This document shows, in pieces, positions 1 to 11,830 of a stretch of DNA of 64,000 nucleotides. Both the position numbers and the translations under genes were made by a program. The stretch is taken from contig WACJ01000124.1 in assembly GCA_008973525.1 (NCBI GenBank), positions 1,736,001 to 1,800,000 on the forward strand, read 5' to 3'. The notes under the pieces are model-generated. The model was given only the letters and a program-made list of their open reading frames with translations, was not told the origin of the DNA and ran no database searches. This DNA comes from Stenopsyche tienmushanensis. Lineage: Eukaryota > Arthropoda > Insecta > Trichoptera > Stenopsychidae. How positions within the stretch are numbered: position 1 is the stretch's first letter; the number at the start of each line of letters is the position of its first letter.

Positions 1-188
1 TTAAAAAAGGTTTACAATTTTTTTTTAAAAATACACTTTTTTAATTAATTTATAAATATCAATGATATCTGTAAAAATATGAAACAATCTGTTTAATATT
101 AAACAATTGTATTCTACTATTCATAAGAAATATATTTTACTGTTTATATAATCTCATTTAAGCTATATCAAGAATTTTTACTGAGGAA

Positions 189-1170
189 TAGGGATTACAA
201 TTATTCGTCATTATCAGCTTATTCGAATATCGAATAGTAAAAATTGCCACGTTTTTGCCAGTTTTTGAAGTATGAAAATAACAAACATTACCATTGAAAA
301 CGAGTGTATTTTTATCATTTATTGAAACTTGAAAATTCATATTTTAAATATAACAGAGCATTAAATGTTTGTTGTTCGTTCTTAGTTTAGTTTTAGTTTG
401 TCCTGCCTTTGAAAATGCTCGTTCAGTAGCTGTTTACGTTGGTTTTATTGTTAGAAGTGTATTAAACAACACGTTCAACTTTTCTATCCTTCTATATTGA
501 TCTAAATATTTGAATTTTTTCATATTCTTCTTTATTATTTCTTCGTTTTCGTGAGAAACAACATTGAATTTTGCATGATGCAATTTTGAAATTGAAAGAA
601 AATTAGGTGTTATTTCTACACCATATAAGATATTCAAAGCACCAGAGCTCGGGGAAGGCAAAAAAAACAATATCCCTAAGTAATGGTTTCACTCAGGTAG
701 TGAATACCCCAGTATTCGTGTGATCTTTCGGCGATTTGGTAAAATATTATACACTTTGACGTACACAGCCGTCAAATCCCGTCATGCATCATCAGATAAT
801 AGTTGCTTTTTGCGCCAGATAAGCCTATGCATACCCTTTTCGTGGACACTTTCGACGAAACTCATCAAAACGAAAACAACCTTAAGCGGGTCAAAAACTC
901 TCAAACTTCTTTGAGAATAGAAATGAGGCAGATAACGCTACTGTCAACAATCAATGTCATTGATTCAAAACAATAATAATCGTGTGTTTTAGCGATGGTT
1001 TAACTCCAATTTTACGTTCATAAATTGCGAAATCGTTATTCCAGACGTGTGTCAACCGAGCAAAAAGTATTACGAATACTATTCGGATATTTTCCCAAAT
1101 ATCCGGATATGGAATAGTTAGAAAACTGGCGAATATGTCCGGATATCGAATATCCGGATTGGAATCCCTA
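189..1170 (-). mobile_element. hAT DNA transposon, decayed, with intact target duplication
   Basis: The ends are inverted repeats: the left end reads TAGGGATTACAAT and the right end, reversed, reads TAGGGATTCCAAT. The element is flanked by a perfect 8-bp direct duplication, CTGAGGAA, at 181-188 and 1171-1178, the hallmark of hAT insertion. Short ATCCGGATAT palindromes recur just inside the right end (about 1090-1160), like the subterminal repeats hAT transposases bind. The minus strand encodes the C-terminal part of a hAT transposase (344-670). At 982 bp it is far shorter than an autonomous hAT (2.5-5 kb), so most of the coding region has been lost. Confidence 0.88.
344..670 (-). pseudogene. 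hAT transposase, C-terminal dimerisation region, broken
   Basis: On the minus strand a reading frame open from 670 runs into a stop at 434-436 and then continues in the same frame to 344. Just after the stop it reads TATERAFSKAGQTKTKLR, matching the conserved hAT C-terminal dimerisation motif (serine/threonine-rich start, then ERAFS-x-AG and a basic stretch). The upstream part, ending in LFNTLLTIKPT, fits the region before it. The stop sits where a serine or threonine codon would be expected. The N-terminal zinc finger and catalytic residues are absent. Only the last ~108 residues of a 600-residue family are recognisable, so this is a dead remnant. Confidence 0.75.
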
Positions 1171-1178
1171 CTGAGGAA

Positions 1179-1529
1179 CACTAGGATCAATATCTATTTA
1201 TTTTAAATGGAATTAAAGACAGATTAAATGCATACACATATTTCACACAACTTATAATTTTACGTGCTTATAGAGATAGAACTACTAATGCAACAAATTA
1301 TAAACATTCAATTTTAAAATATAATTAAAAACTTTATATTAAGCCTGTTATCTGGAAAAACTTAAATTTGATGGCATTGTCTACATTTTACGCAAATGTG
1401 AAAAGTTTATATATTTTCAAGACAAATTATTAAAACTAATAATTTAAAACAGATTTTTTAGTAAGTGATAAATTATGGAAATTATACCGCAAATATAATA
1501 TTTGATAGTGAAGGATTTTATCATATCTC
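1179..1529. other. AT-rich spacer
   Basis: Short AT-rich spacer between two transposons. I see no coding stretch, repeat or regulatory arrangement in it. Confidence 0.5.
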
Positions 1530-2335
1530 TTAACCACTTCCCTGACGCATTATTTTCGATTATTTTTTTTTTCGTTTTTTCTACTTATTATCATTAACTA
1601 ATACTCAAAAACAAGTTTCACCTTACCAGGAGCACTCAAAGTGTAATTTTTTTAATTTAAAAAAATAAAAAAAATGATTTTTATTTTTTCAAAAACCAAA
1701 ATCTTACTTCTATATGTAAATAGTATTACATATAAACGAGTCCCATATTTTTAAAATCAGTGGAAGTATCAAATTTGTGACGCAGAACTATTTTTTTAAC
1801 GATTCCAGTACATCCAGCTCTGATATGTGTTGGTAATAAATTATATAGTTTATTAATCAGGCTCATTTTTTCGGAACCCACTGATTTCACATTTCGGTTT
1901 GTTAAAATATTATTTTGTTTACAAGATTTTAGTCTATTTCTGTCAATTGCAGAGCCGTATCGAGGGTATGAAGCGCCTGTGGCATGTATATAACTTGCAA
2001 CGAAACTAAAACTTATAACTAAAAAAAACTAGTCAACACATTCTAAATTTTTATACCTATATATTAATAATCCCCTTTCTTACACTTCGGTTAGGGGAGG
2101 GGGTATTAAAATATTATAATTTCAGCGCTCCCAGACTTTTATATTTAGCACTACACCACTGAGAAAAAACCCATGATACAACAGATTTATATATAGAAAC
2201 TCTTTTGGGGACGTTACGAGACATGCTAAACTTCAATAAAATAAATAATTTATTGTTCTAGTTAACTTGTCGATGCCGAAAATTGAACGTATATTTTTGG
2301 ACGAGTATACTCGACCACGTCAGGGAAGTGGTTAA
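1530..2335. mobile_element. piggyBac-type short non-autonomous element (MITE)
   Basis: The segment begins TTAA-CCACTTCCCTGACG at 1530 and ends with the exact inverse of that 14-mer followed by TTAA at 2332-2335. A TTAA target site with a CC-starting inverted repeat is characteristic of piggyBac-superfamily elements. A GAGTATACTCG palindrome lies just inside the right end. The 800-bp interior has no transposase-like frame. It is best read as a non-autonomous derivative moved in trans by a piggyBac transposase. The end sequence differs from the decayed piggyBac copy at 20067-21383, so the two belong to different families. Confidence 0.78.
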
Positions 2336-3628
2336 TAATCATCTAGATTTAAAATCAAGATCCATGAATGATTAGAATAACAAAAGGATTTTTTTTTTTG
2401 GTACTTATTTTGATTTAATAAAGATGTCTTCTTCTTATGGGGGTAAACCCTTTACAACGTTAAAATATTTTACTTTAGGATATTTTACTAGGGAGACAAT
2501 TTTTCATGTGTTTAAGTTGGAAAAGAATTATTTAAATACAAATTTGAATGTGTAGCAAAATAACATTTTTTTTAACATTTTTAATATTTTTTACACAACC
2601 TGAATATGATTGCGAGCTTTCAAAATATAAGGAATAAAATTTAAGTTTTGGTTACATCTAATAGAATTCATGAATTTCAAGTCAATAAAACTCCTTAATA
2701 TCCCTATAGCGAAATTATATGATATTTTCGTTTTGGAAATAGAGATGATTCAATCTATATAGACAAGAAAATATTCTCATGATTATATATTACGACAATG
2801 ACTATTCAGCTTTCAGCATTGGTGGATTTGCGCGTTAGATTTTTTACGTTATTATTAATATTTTCATGAAGTTTATGTATAAACGTCATATTTCTTAAAA
2901 AAAACATAATCTTGTAAGTACACAAATTTTACGCGAATGAAGTAAACTTTGTTAAGGGAAAGTCTCACTGAATAAAGACTCCACGCCGAAAAAATAACGA
3001 AAAAAAAAATGTTTTAATATATTTTGTTGTTGTTTTTAATGCTTTTATTACGGAGCTTTTGTAACTAAGGTAAACCGAATTTGCGATTTTAATTTAAAGT
3101 AAAATGACGGGAGAGACGGCTGGTGGTGGGCGCCACATCTGCGCCAAAATGCCGCTCCTAGAGAGAGATTTTACAACCTTAATATCGTAATTTTCCCACA
3201 TTTTACGGCTCTCTCATTTGAATAAGCGTTATTAAAACTATTCACAAAGGGGGGGGGGGGGGGGCGTTTTAGAAGTTTTAAATGAGTTTACTTCCGGTCC
3301 ATCAAAATATTTTAAACTATCTTCCGGTGGCAGAAAAGCACGCGTGCATAAATCATTTTATGACTTTTAATGCCGGCAGCCATTAAACGAAAGCTTTATT
3401 AGACATTAAAGAGTTTTCTATTAAATAAAACCTAAATATTTCATAGCTTAATGTCTGGAATAGATATTTGATAAAACACTGATACGCATAACAGTTTCAT
3501 TCAGCTGCCATTAACAGCTTAGTGCTACAATATCATAAAACTTGCATTCAATGAATAGAAATGAATCGTTAATTAATAATTTTCCCACCTCCCATATAAT
3601 TTTCATATTCCATCTCGAAAAAATATCT
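2336..3628. other. AT-rich spacer with a small GC-richer patch
   Basis: Mostly AT-rich sequence without a supported gene. At about 3100-3180 a more balanced patch contains a GGGCGCCACATCTGCGCC-like segment. It could be a regulatory block, but nothing decides it. A pure G run interrupts the stretch at 3249-3264. Confidence 0.4.
3249..3264 (+). repeat. Poly-G homopolymer run
   Basis: Sixteen consecutive G residues in a region that is otherwise about two-thirds A+T. A run of this length can form a quadruplex and is prone to length change and sequencing error, so the exact count is uncertain. Confidence 0.9.
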
Positions 3629-4215
3629 CGTCTTTAGATGCGATCCAAGTTAAGAGCCATTTTTCGATTTCTGCGAAAGAAGTGAATCGATGACATGCCT
3701 AATTGTGATGCATCTGTTGAAACGATCAGTAATCAAAAGTAGCAATATCCAGAGAGTACAGTAAATACGGTAATACATTATTTGAGAGTTTCTAAATGTT
3801 TTTTACGACTTTTGCAACATGAAGCCGAGCGTTTTCATGCAGAAGAATAACTTTGTTATGTCTTTGCTCAATCAATTGTAGCCTTTCAACGTCTCTCAGT
3901 TTCAGTTCTTTAGGCACCCAATTGCCTTACTTTTCAACAATTAAATGGATTTCAATCGCACAGAAACTGCATGTTGAGTCATTCTCGATGATTCTGCAAA
4001 CTTCTCTTGCATTTGACTTGGATCTTCATCGAATAATGCCTCAAATTCTTTGGCTTTGAATTTTTTTACTGTCTTTAACGCTAAAATCACCATTTTTGAA
4101 ACATCTTTATAACTAATTTATCAGTTGGAGCATTGTCACCATAAACTACCACAAACATTCGATGCGCTTTTCTTCCAATTAAAGCAGAAAACGGGTTTTT
4201 TTTGCGTTTAATCAC
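3629..4215 (-). pseudogene. Mariner-family transposase, decayed
   Basis: Minus-strand translation over several frames gives mariner blocks in the correct order. They are an N-terminal helix-turn-helix piece (FVVVYGDNAPTDKLVIKMFQK), then FEALFDEDPSQMQEKFAESS, then LKLRDVERLQLIEQRH, then VILLHENARLHVAKVV, then YSLDIATFDY, and finally a C-terminal WLLTWIASKD. In intact mariners the fourth block is HDNARPHVA. Here the catalytic aspartate position reads E, and the block carrying the first catalytic aspartate (TGDE) is missing between RH and VILL. There are several stops and frameshifts. No terminal inverted repeats can be seen, so element limits are unknown. Mariner transposases move DNA by cut-and-paste at TA sites; this copy cannot. 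Confidence 0.75.
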
Positions 4216-5560
4216 TTCAACTTTATACACAAAAAACCACGATAAAATTTATTTTAGCTCAAATTTTTGTATAAAAAATATATTTATCTATATAAATATT
4301 TTTTTCGCATGAAAATAGCACTTTATTTATTTAAAGTATTTACTAGTATTACCCATTATTCTATCAATCGACGTTCGCATGCACATTCATCGTTTTTTTA
4401 GATTCTTCTGAAATTTTGTCGCAAAAGATTTTTACAATTTGCCTTAAGTAAATAAGCAAAAATATAAAATAATTTACAATCAATGGCTTAAATTAAATAC
4501 TATCAAATCATTTTCTATTGTAAATGAATCATTTATAATGGCCAAGCATAAGATTTTATACAAAAAAACTGACTTGGGTAAAAGAATATTTTAATAATAA
4601 TTAGTATTTTTTTATATTTTATAAATGTGTATTCATACATTCGGTTCATTTAAGCACATTTCTACTTTTACTAATTTTACCTTTAGAGAATTTTAAAACA
4701 AACTATGCGAAACTAGATTTCAAATTTGGTTTTAATACGTTGGCTAATTGATGTATGATATTTTTAAAAAATCACATGTTGGACAAAATAGGAGAATTAG
4801 AATAGTTAGCACAATTAGGACTATTTTTTTAAATTTATAAACAACACTAATGTGATATTAATTTTAATCATAGTCTACGTCTTCTATTTCATTCAGTTTA
4901 CTCTCGTTTCGCGCAAAACCCCCAAGCATTACGAATTCTCTGGATATTACCCCCTACGTTAATTTGAAACATTCAATCCATTCATACAATCATCAGCCAT
5001 GACTGCCTTTATGCATTACCTCGCTCTCCATGATCATAGCATCACTATACAATTCACAATGTAAATTTATAAGCAATGGACACAAATTTTGCGTGTGGGG
5101 ATGATGTACGAATATGATTAAATAAGTTCTTGATTACAAAAAAATATTTATATATTTTTCAAAATATTTATTTGAATATTTTTAGTTATATATAAACTTA
5201 TATCAAATTCTGAATGCTAGCGGCTATGCATATGACTGGCGGCTAACATAGCTCATTTGTGAAATTGCTTATTCCACATTGCTTTTAGCTTTGAATATTT
5301 TTTCATAGCATCACCGCGGATATATAGACAGATAAATAAGATAATTTATACCTTAATGAATAATTGTTCTTCTGAAATGCATTTTGCATTTCTAAGATGT
5401 AAGAATGTTACATTTTTGTTTAGTAAGGGTGCTACATTTCGTTTGAAAAGTCAATAAAAATATTTTTACAAGAGGTTTGGTATTAATATAGATGCACGAT
5501 TCCATTTGCATAATTTCGATTTCCATAAAAAATATTCAATTAAAAAGAACTCTCGAAATT
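4216..5560. other. AT-rich stretch, no supported gene
   Basis: Long AT-rich DNA. A slightly more balanced patch lies at about 4880-5100. I find no repeat match to the rest of the window, no coding frame and no splice arrangement that would justify a call. Confidence 0.4.
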
Positions 5561-6430
5561 TATCATGTCGAATACCGCCCCGCGGCAGTTCATCATCATT
5601 CCGTTTTAATTTAGAATTGCAAATTTTGTTGGCTTAGTGGCCATTTTGTTGTATAAATCACATCACAAGTGGTGGTGGAGCGGCATGGATGCACATGGCT
5701 TACGAGTTTTTTGGGAAATTTATCTCCGAGCGCGGAAAATCGCTTTTCACCGGCGCTTGTGAAAATAAGCGAAATAATGACATGCATGAATTTGAATGCA
5801 CATGCCATATCATTATTCATTTTATGCAGCATATCATTACAAAACGTTGCACTTCGTCATGTACATTATTTGCTTGCCTAATATATTGCTTTCAACTGGA
5901 AAAGTGCGCCCCTATTTATTGTCAAGGGGGTGGTTTAGGCTGATGGTTTGAAAATTATCATTTTTAGCTACTTTTTCAATAAAAGATAAACTTTTCTGAA
6001 AATTATACAAGATAATATGCTATGCGGTAGAGATGTCTTTGAAAATTCAATGTTAATAAAACATATATATATTATAATACATGATAATAATTTGTATCCG
6101 TACTCACTTATGCAAAGTAGTGCTTTATTCGGGATATTTCTATGATATATGTAATACATGAAAGTTACGAGATGAAAGCAGAAGAGGGATGCTCGAGTCC
6201 TCTTGCTTGTTCTGCCCCTTCTTCCTGTTTACTTCCTTCGTCCTGTACAGTCCACCGAGCAGTTTCCGTCGCGATAAAAGCGGTTTTTGTGGAAACGTAA
6301 AGTCCGTCCTGTCCCCGCTTACCAACCGCAATTCCGATAATAGTCCCGTAGCGCAACCTATCCAGGGAATATAAACTATTCCATCCGAAATATTTGAATA
6401 TTTGCAAAACTCGCACAAAGCTGCTTCTAC
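5560..6430. promoter_or_regulatory. Balanced-composition islands, possible regulatory DNA
   Basis: Two islands (about 5570-5960 and 6180-6430) stand out from the AT-rich background. Short frames are open in both directions across them, but none resembles a known protein and the two strands look equally plausible. In insect genomes non-coding enhancers commonly appear as such islands. On the minus strand of the second island a strong donor, TTG-GTAAGC (about 6322-6331), follows a short open stretch reading RYGTIIGIAVG, so a small exon is an alternative. Function is inference only. Confidence 0.25.
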
Positions 6431-7479
6431 AGCGAAAATTCCCTATAGACTTTTAAAAAATTAACAAATAGACGTTCCATGGAGAACTTTTGCGCTCGAC
6501 TCAAAATAAATTTCACAAAATTTTCTGTGAATGATTAAGTATTGCAAATGTATTATAGTGAATTTTCGCATAAATATTCAGATTAAATAGGAATGAAAAT
6601 ATTTTTTTTCAATTTAATTGAATCCCTAATGAATAGTTGTACTAAATTATAAATCATTAAATAAAAAACCCTACGATTGTGAATATGAAATATTAAAGTT
6701 TTCAATTTTAATATTACATGGAAGGAAATGCTTTTATTTTGTGATAAACGACACTGCAGCAAACATAATGGAAGATGTCAAAGCCACACTTCTTACGCTT
6801 GATCGACAAATGAACGGAATCCTTTATAGCATGAAAGAATAATGACATAAACAATAATATTGCAATTTTATAACATCTCATATGGAAGAAATGCATCTAA
6901 AGTGCTTTCAGAATATTGAATCTTCTATACATCCCATAGGGAATTTATATTAATAATTATCTGGATAGATTTGGTTCGACATGTAAAACTTTCAGTATGA
7001 ATAGATCAATTGTATAGATAAAAAATGCTTTTAACATTTTCATGCACGCGTTTTCATCTGTGTCTTGTCATCAGTGTTTCTGTAGATATGTTATAACATC
7101 GAAAATTAAATTTGAAATATATATCTTATCTAAATATATCGACGGTAAAATAGAAGAAGCATTAAAATATAATTGTATTATACTACTTGTTATTACTGAA
7201 ATTCATTATTGCAAAAAGTATATAATTTTGCATTATATAGTTAAAGCGAAAAGAAATGTCAATTTTTTTTTAATATGAAGAACAAAATTATTTTAATAAA
7301 AGCTGTACAATTAAATAATTTCCACTATTATTTATTATGGCCCTTTATACAATATATTAGGTAGCTTTTTAACGACTCTTTCGTAAAATTCGACCGGTTT
7401 TCCATGGACTTAAGGCCAACTGTCAGCATTAGACCAACTATTGGTATTGTGTTTTAAGGGGTTTTTTTTCTTAATAAAG
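6431..7479. other. AT-rich stretch, no supported gene
   Basis: AT-rich DNA with short chance frames only. An ACCGGTTTTCC motif near 7393 matches a Grainyhead-type site, but it is isolated. Confidence 0.4.
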
Positions 7480-7790
7480 AATTGGATTTAAATCTATATA
7501 GTAGAAAAATATATACCAACAAATTTGGGAAATCGGAAATATTAATATTTTCGATCGATCATCTCAATCTAGGCTTATCCAGGATCTGGGGCGATTAATA
7601 AAATCATTAGTGACTGTATTTGCAACAATTATTAAAATACTTATTTTAATTGAATAAAAAATATTATACTTTCGCTATTCACTTATAGATTCTATACTAC
7701 CTAAATGATTCAAATAATTCTATTCAAATATGGAAGGCAAATTAAAATCCACCATCATTTCCTAAAAAAATCTACTATAGAGATTGTTTA
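7480..7790 (+). repeat. Dispersed repeat F, copy 1 (diverged)
   Basis: A core reading like TCGATCGATCATCTCAATCT-AGGCTTAT is shared, in the same orientation, with the copies at about 36215-36515 and 51400-51680. Weaker matching (a TTCAAATA-x-GGAA stretch, then an A-run and TCT) continues downstream. No ends, target duplications or protein are visible. It looks like an old multi-copy element of unknown type. Confidence 0.4.
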
Positions 7791-7857
7791 GATCACATAA
7801 CTAATATGACCCCCAGAAAATAAGATATTTAGCAATGTGTAAAAATATCCTTTAATA

Positions 7858-8631
7858 CAGTGGTTCCTAACCTGGGGGGAATCACCCCCCGAGGGATAAA
7901 ACGGCTTTTCTGCGGGGGTAATGATAATATTCATTTTTAGTATGTAGATATAATAATAAAAGGACAGATGAGCGTCATATGGCTTGCACTCTCTTCCAAG
8001 AAGTCTCTCACTGTGTTCTAATGCCTTTCCAGTAATCCTTCTCACAAGGAGATGGATGAAGAGACGAGAGACGGAGACGATACAGTTTCAATTTATTCGA
8101 GCACTAATTTGCACGTTTCGCATTTTTAATAGTATTTTAAGTGAAATGACTTCTGCTTCTGGAAAAAAGCGCGTGAAAAAAAAATTCTACAGGAATATGG
8201 AAAAGCCTCAGTGTGTTATATGTAATAAAGTTCTCAAAGTAGTATTTCGCAGACTACTCGAGAAAAGCACTTTCAGAGAAGTGGAATTTCAAAACTATGA
8301 CTTCTGTAGATTTTGGTGAAAAGTAGGTGCTGAATATCCTATTATAGCTGATAGCTCTGAGAATGTGCGTTGGGTGAAACTAAACCTAACATCAAAAAAA
8401 ACTTGCAAATGCAAAACAATTTCAACTTTCACATTAACCATCATTAAATGAATCAAGGAAGTATGTTAAAATTGTAATTTTCTATAAAGTTTTGTGCAAT
8501 TTCATGATAAATAAAGGCTATCTGTATGTATTATATATGTTGTTTTCTTCGACAAAATTTTAAAGGAGGGTAAAATCAGTTTCCTTGATAGGTTATAGGG
8601 GTAACGAGACTAAAAAGGTTAGGAAACACTG
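7858..8631 (+). mobile_element. hAT DNA transposon (BED-finger type), internally deleted
   Basis: Ends are CAGTGGTTCCTAACCT at the left and, reversed, CAGTGTTTCCTAACCT at the right, the classic CAGNG-type hAT terminus. Flanking 8-bp target duplications, CTTTAATA, are identical at 7850-7857 and 8632-8639. The plus strand retains the N-terminal part of a BED-type zinc finger, with PQCVICNKVL at about 8206-8236 preceded by a KKRVKKKFY basic stretch. It then jumps to sequence resembling the far C-terminus (NIKKNLQMQ-like, about 8390-8430). At 774 bp the catalytic domain is entirely gone. The intact duplication suggests a more recent insertion than most copies here. Confidence 0.85.
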
Positions 8632-8639
8632 CTTTAATA

Positions 8640-10139
8640 TTTGTATATTTTTTTAGTCTATATCGATTATTTTAAATTTTGCTCTATTTGCGCAATTGTT
8701 TCAACTGTTCATTTTGATCCAGGTTGCATAATATTCTGCAAGCTTAAAGCTCTTCAATAATCCTTTTCAAATTAGCATTGCCTCGATTAGCTTATCACGC
8801 TTCTGAAGTTGTAATTCAAACGTAGCTTTGAAGCTTAGTTTATCTTTAAATTTCATTTCATACAAATGTATTATTTTTGCCTACTAAAATATAAACAGTA
8901 ATGGTACAAGTATATAATTTTAATCATATATGCTGTAGGCCGATTTTTATTTCAATGTTGGACAAAGGCTTTCCTTTTCTTCTACTTTCTTCCGTTTTAT
9001 GTTCCAGTGATCTTCAAAAACTTTCCGTTACAAATTTATATTACACAAACATCATATATCCACTGCATATGTGCAAAAAATTGTTTCCAAAAACAATGTA
9101 TTCAAATTAATTTTAAAAATGCCGCTCTTCGTTAAATGAATTTGATATGAGCGAATTTGCCTAGCAAAATAAAGCTGTTCATTGATTTTGTTAATGAATT
9201 TTTATCATCCACATTTTGAAAGCTTAATCCAGAATAATCCCCGACCAGAAATGAAAATACATTTCATTCCAAGTATGCTGTTTCGCAAACGAAACGTGTT
9301 TTAGCATGGAATCAACGAAAAAACAGCTCACAAAAAATGAGTTAATAACGTTTTATTATTCAGGAAGAAAGCAATTTGTATAGCGATGAATACGTCAATA
9401 GATAGCCATGGGGCATTTTTATAACAGATATTCATCACAAAATGCTTCATAATAAATAAGGAAAACGTTAACATGAAATTGTTTTCATATCAATGACATG
9501 CTACGAATGTTTTTCAGATGCTTATTGTGCTGCCATTCATACAAATCCAACTTTCTATTGAGAAATGATAAATTGAGGGGCATCACACATAAAATAAACA
9601 GCGCCTCCCTCTTGATAGAAAACGTAAAATAAACATATTTTATGGTCTTTTTTATGGTAGCATAGAACACAAGTTGCTTTTTTGTATATGCGAATTATTT
9701 ATTTGTCGCTCGTGTACATCAAAACACATCAGAATAATGTATGGATGGGAAATATGCCCATTGGCCACTACAATGAGATGATTTATTATACATTTAAAAA
9801 CCTTTGTTGCGGCTGTCCGAGTTTGGGATGGGTGCGGAATAAAATATTAATCTCTCTAATCCCCCGTACAGATGAATATTAAGTTGATTACAAATATCAA
9901 TATATTATCAGAATTATTTTTTGATACAGGGGGCTAGTTTTAAGACGTATATTATAATGTATCTTGTATAATTTCAGATGAATGCAAGAAGATCGCCATA
10001 CCGAAAATTTTAAGAAATTGGAAGTATAAATACTTGCTGTTTAACTATTGAGAGTATACATATTTATGGATTTTCTCGATCCAAATTTTGTCTGATTTCC
10101 TAGTATTGAAATAGTAAATATTGAGATCAGTAGTAATGA
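8640..10139. other. AT-rich stretch, no supported gene
   Basis: AT-rich DNA. A moderately balanced patch at about 9660-9850 has no recognisable content. Nothing else can be supported. Confidence 0.4.
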
Positions 10140-10312
10140 TTTATTTTTTCATTTTGGGTATTTTTTTAAAATGTTGAAAAAATTCTATTTCGACAACCCT
10201 GAAACTTAGGACATAGAACCTATTTGTGAAATGTTGCAAAAGACCCCTTAACTTCCAAAAAAAAATTGTCGGTCCATGTGCAAAACATCCTGTATATATT
10301 GATTCGCTATAA
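10140..10312 (-). repeat. Dispersed repeat D, copy 1
   Basis: Matches, in inverse orientation, the segment at 29343-29500. Both share ATGTTGAAAAA-x-TCTATTTCGACAACCCTGA, then an ACTTAG-x-CAT block, an A-run, a TGTCGG-TC-ATGTGC block and a terminal ATCCTGTATA or GCCCTGTATA. The outer end, read outward-in, is TA-CAGG, as in Tc1/mariner-like or other TA-inserting elements. Only one end is present and no transposase is visible. Confidence 0.6.
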
Positions 10313-11555
10313 AATGTGACGAAAATTCAGAATCTACATATTGTAAAAAATAATATCTCCTTGGAATTTTTATGAATGCAACGCTCAGAGTATTTTGTTA
10401 AAACGATCCTTTGTGGATGTATCCAAGGATGAATTTAGAATACTCCTGATATTGTTTTTTGACGAATATTCAGACCGTTTTTCTAACGGAATTTTACCCA
10501 TATTGAAAATTACTGATTGGAAAGATAAGTTTCAATGTACATCATCGAATGAAAACATAATATTTTAAAGATTATTTAAAAAGGATTTTTATTAAGTATA
10601 AATTTATGAGATGATGTTGCAATAATTGTTGCAAATTAATCACAAATAGGCGGCCTTGATAATAATCAAAGTATTTTATTCTAAAAATTCAGGATGTTCT
10701 AAAAAATAGTTCTGATCTTCAATTATTAAAGGTGACGGTCTACATCTTTGACATTCCAAAAAAACTTTCTTAAAGAGAACCATATGGATATTTCAAAAAT
10801 AAAATAATTCAAATCAATTTTTTAAAATTTCTTTGATCCTTAAATAACAGTATAACATCCGATATAACAAATAACTGCTCTTTGTCTCTTCGATGTTTTT
10901 CATCTGCAATTCATTATTTTTTACATATATGATATCGTTTTACAAAAACGCACTAAATTGTCATAAAAAATATAAAAGCATTGTTAGCAAAAAATATGGA
11001 GTTCAACAATAGTAGAATAGAGAGAATGCGATAGGGATAAATGTTTGAGGAGGAAAAAATGATTACACGAACCAAAAATGCATGAACTCCCCATTGTGGA
11101 CCATATTCTTTCTGCATACATTGCTGCCAGCTAAATGGACTACGAGTTCAGTTACATTTTTTACATTCGCAGTATATTTGGAATTTTTTACAAGCCAAAT
11201 TTTTATTAACATTTTTCCGACTTAACAATGCAAACAATGAAATTTCTAACATAAATTAGAACATTATAAAACTTTGAATTAACACGTATTTCCAGTTAAC
11301 AAACGTACACCAATTTAAACGACGCTAAATAAATGCAGCCAACATCAATGTGTTTTACAAAGTCAGAGATGCAAATGAAATACATAGTTGTCTTTCAATT
11401 TGAAGAATAAATTCGCTATGTAACATAATAAATTCAATCAAAGAATCTTCATCAGTTTTTTTAGCATTTTTTCAACGAGTTTATAAAAATTTATATTATG
11501 GAAAAAATATATATTAGGCCTTTCAGAACTAATATATTTTTCAAACCTTTAAATT
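10313..11555. other. AT-rich stretch, no supported gene
   Basis: AT-rich DNA. A CAGGATGTT-like start recurs at about 10692 but cannot be extended into the repeat at 10140-10312. No coding or structured element is supported. Confidence 0.4.
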
Positions 11556-11830
11556 TGCCAAGCTTACGGAAGTGCTCCCGCATGGTCTAAATGAGCATTC
11601 TTTATGAAATTTGGCAAACATATTTATAATAAACGTTTTCATCGTTTGACTTATAATTATCTAAAAATATTTGAACGTTTTTATTTAATGAACAAAAAAC
11701 TACAAAAAATGTTTATAAAAAGACAAACTTTTCTTCAATCATTTACTATCTTTTTATTTTCCAAGATTTCTTTTAATTATAGGTCAAACTATGCAAAATA
11801 TTATACCAAATTAAATTATGTTTTTTGGTC
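11556..11830 (+). repeat. Dispersed repeat C, copy 1
   Basis: Clearly homologous over about 270 bp to 31198-31465 in the same orientation, starting at CCAAGCT-x-CGGAAGTGCTCCC. A frame starting at the ATG at 11604 stays open for 94 codons, and the second copy shows a related but stop-interrupted peptide (shared NKKLQK and Y-FHR-type pieces). The similarity can be explained by shared nucleotides, so coding is not established. Element class is unknown. Confidence 0.6.

Noticed and set aside
5689..5943. 84-codon plus-strand frame in a balanced island
   Set aside because: Overlapping frames on both strands are equally open and none matches a known protein. More likely non-coding conserved DNA.
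7984..8319. 111-codon plus-strand frame as a stand-alone gene
   Set aside because: It lies inside the hAT element and contains its partial zinc finger. It starts at TTG and is a transposon remnant.
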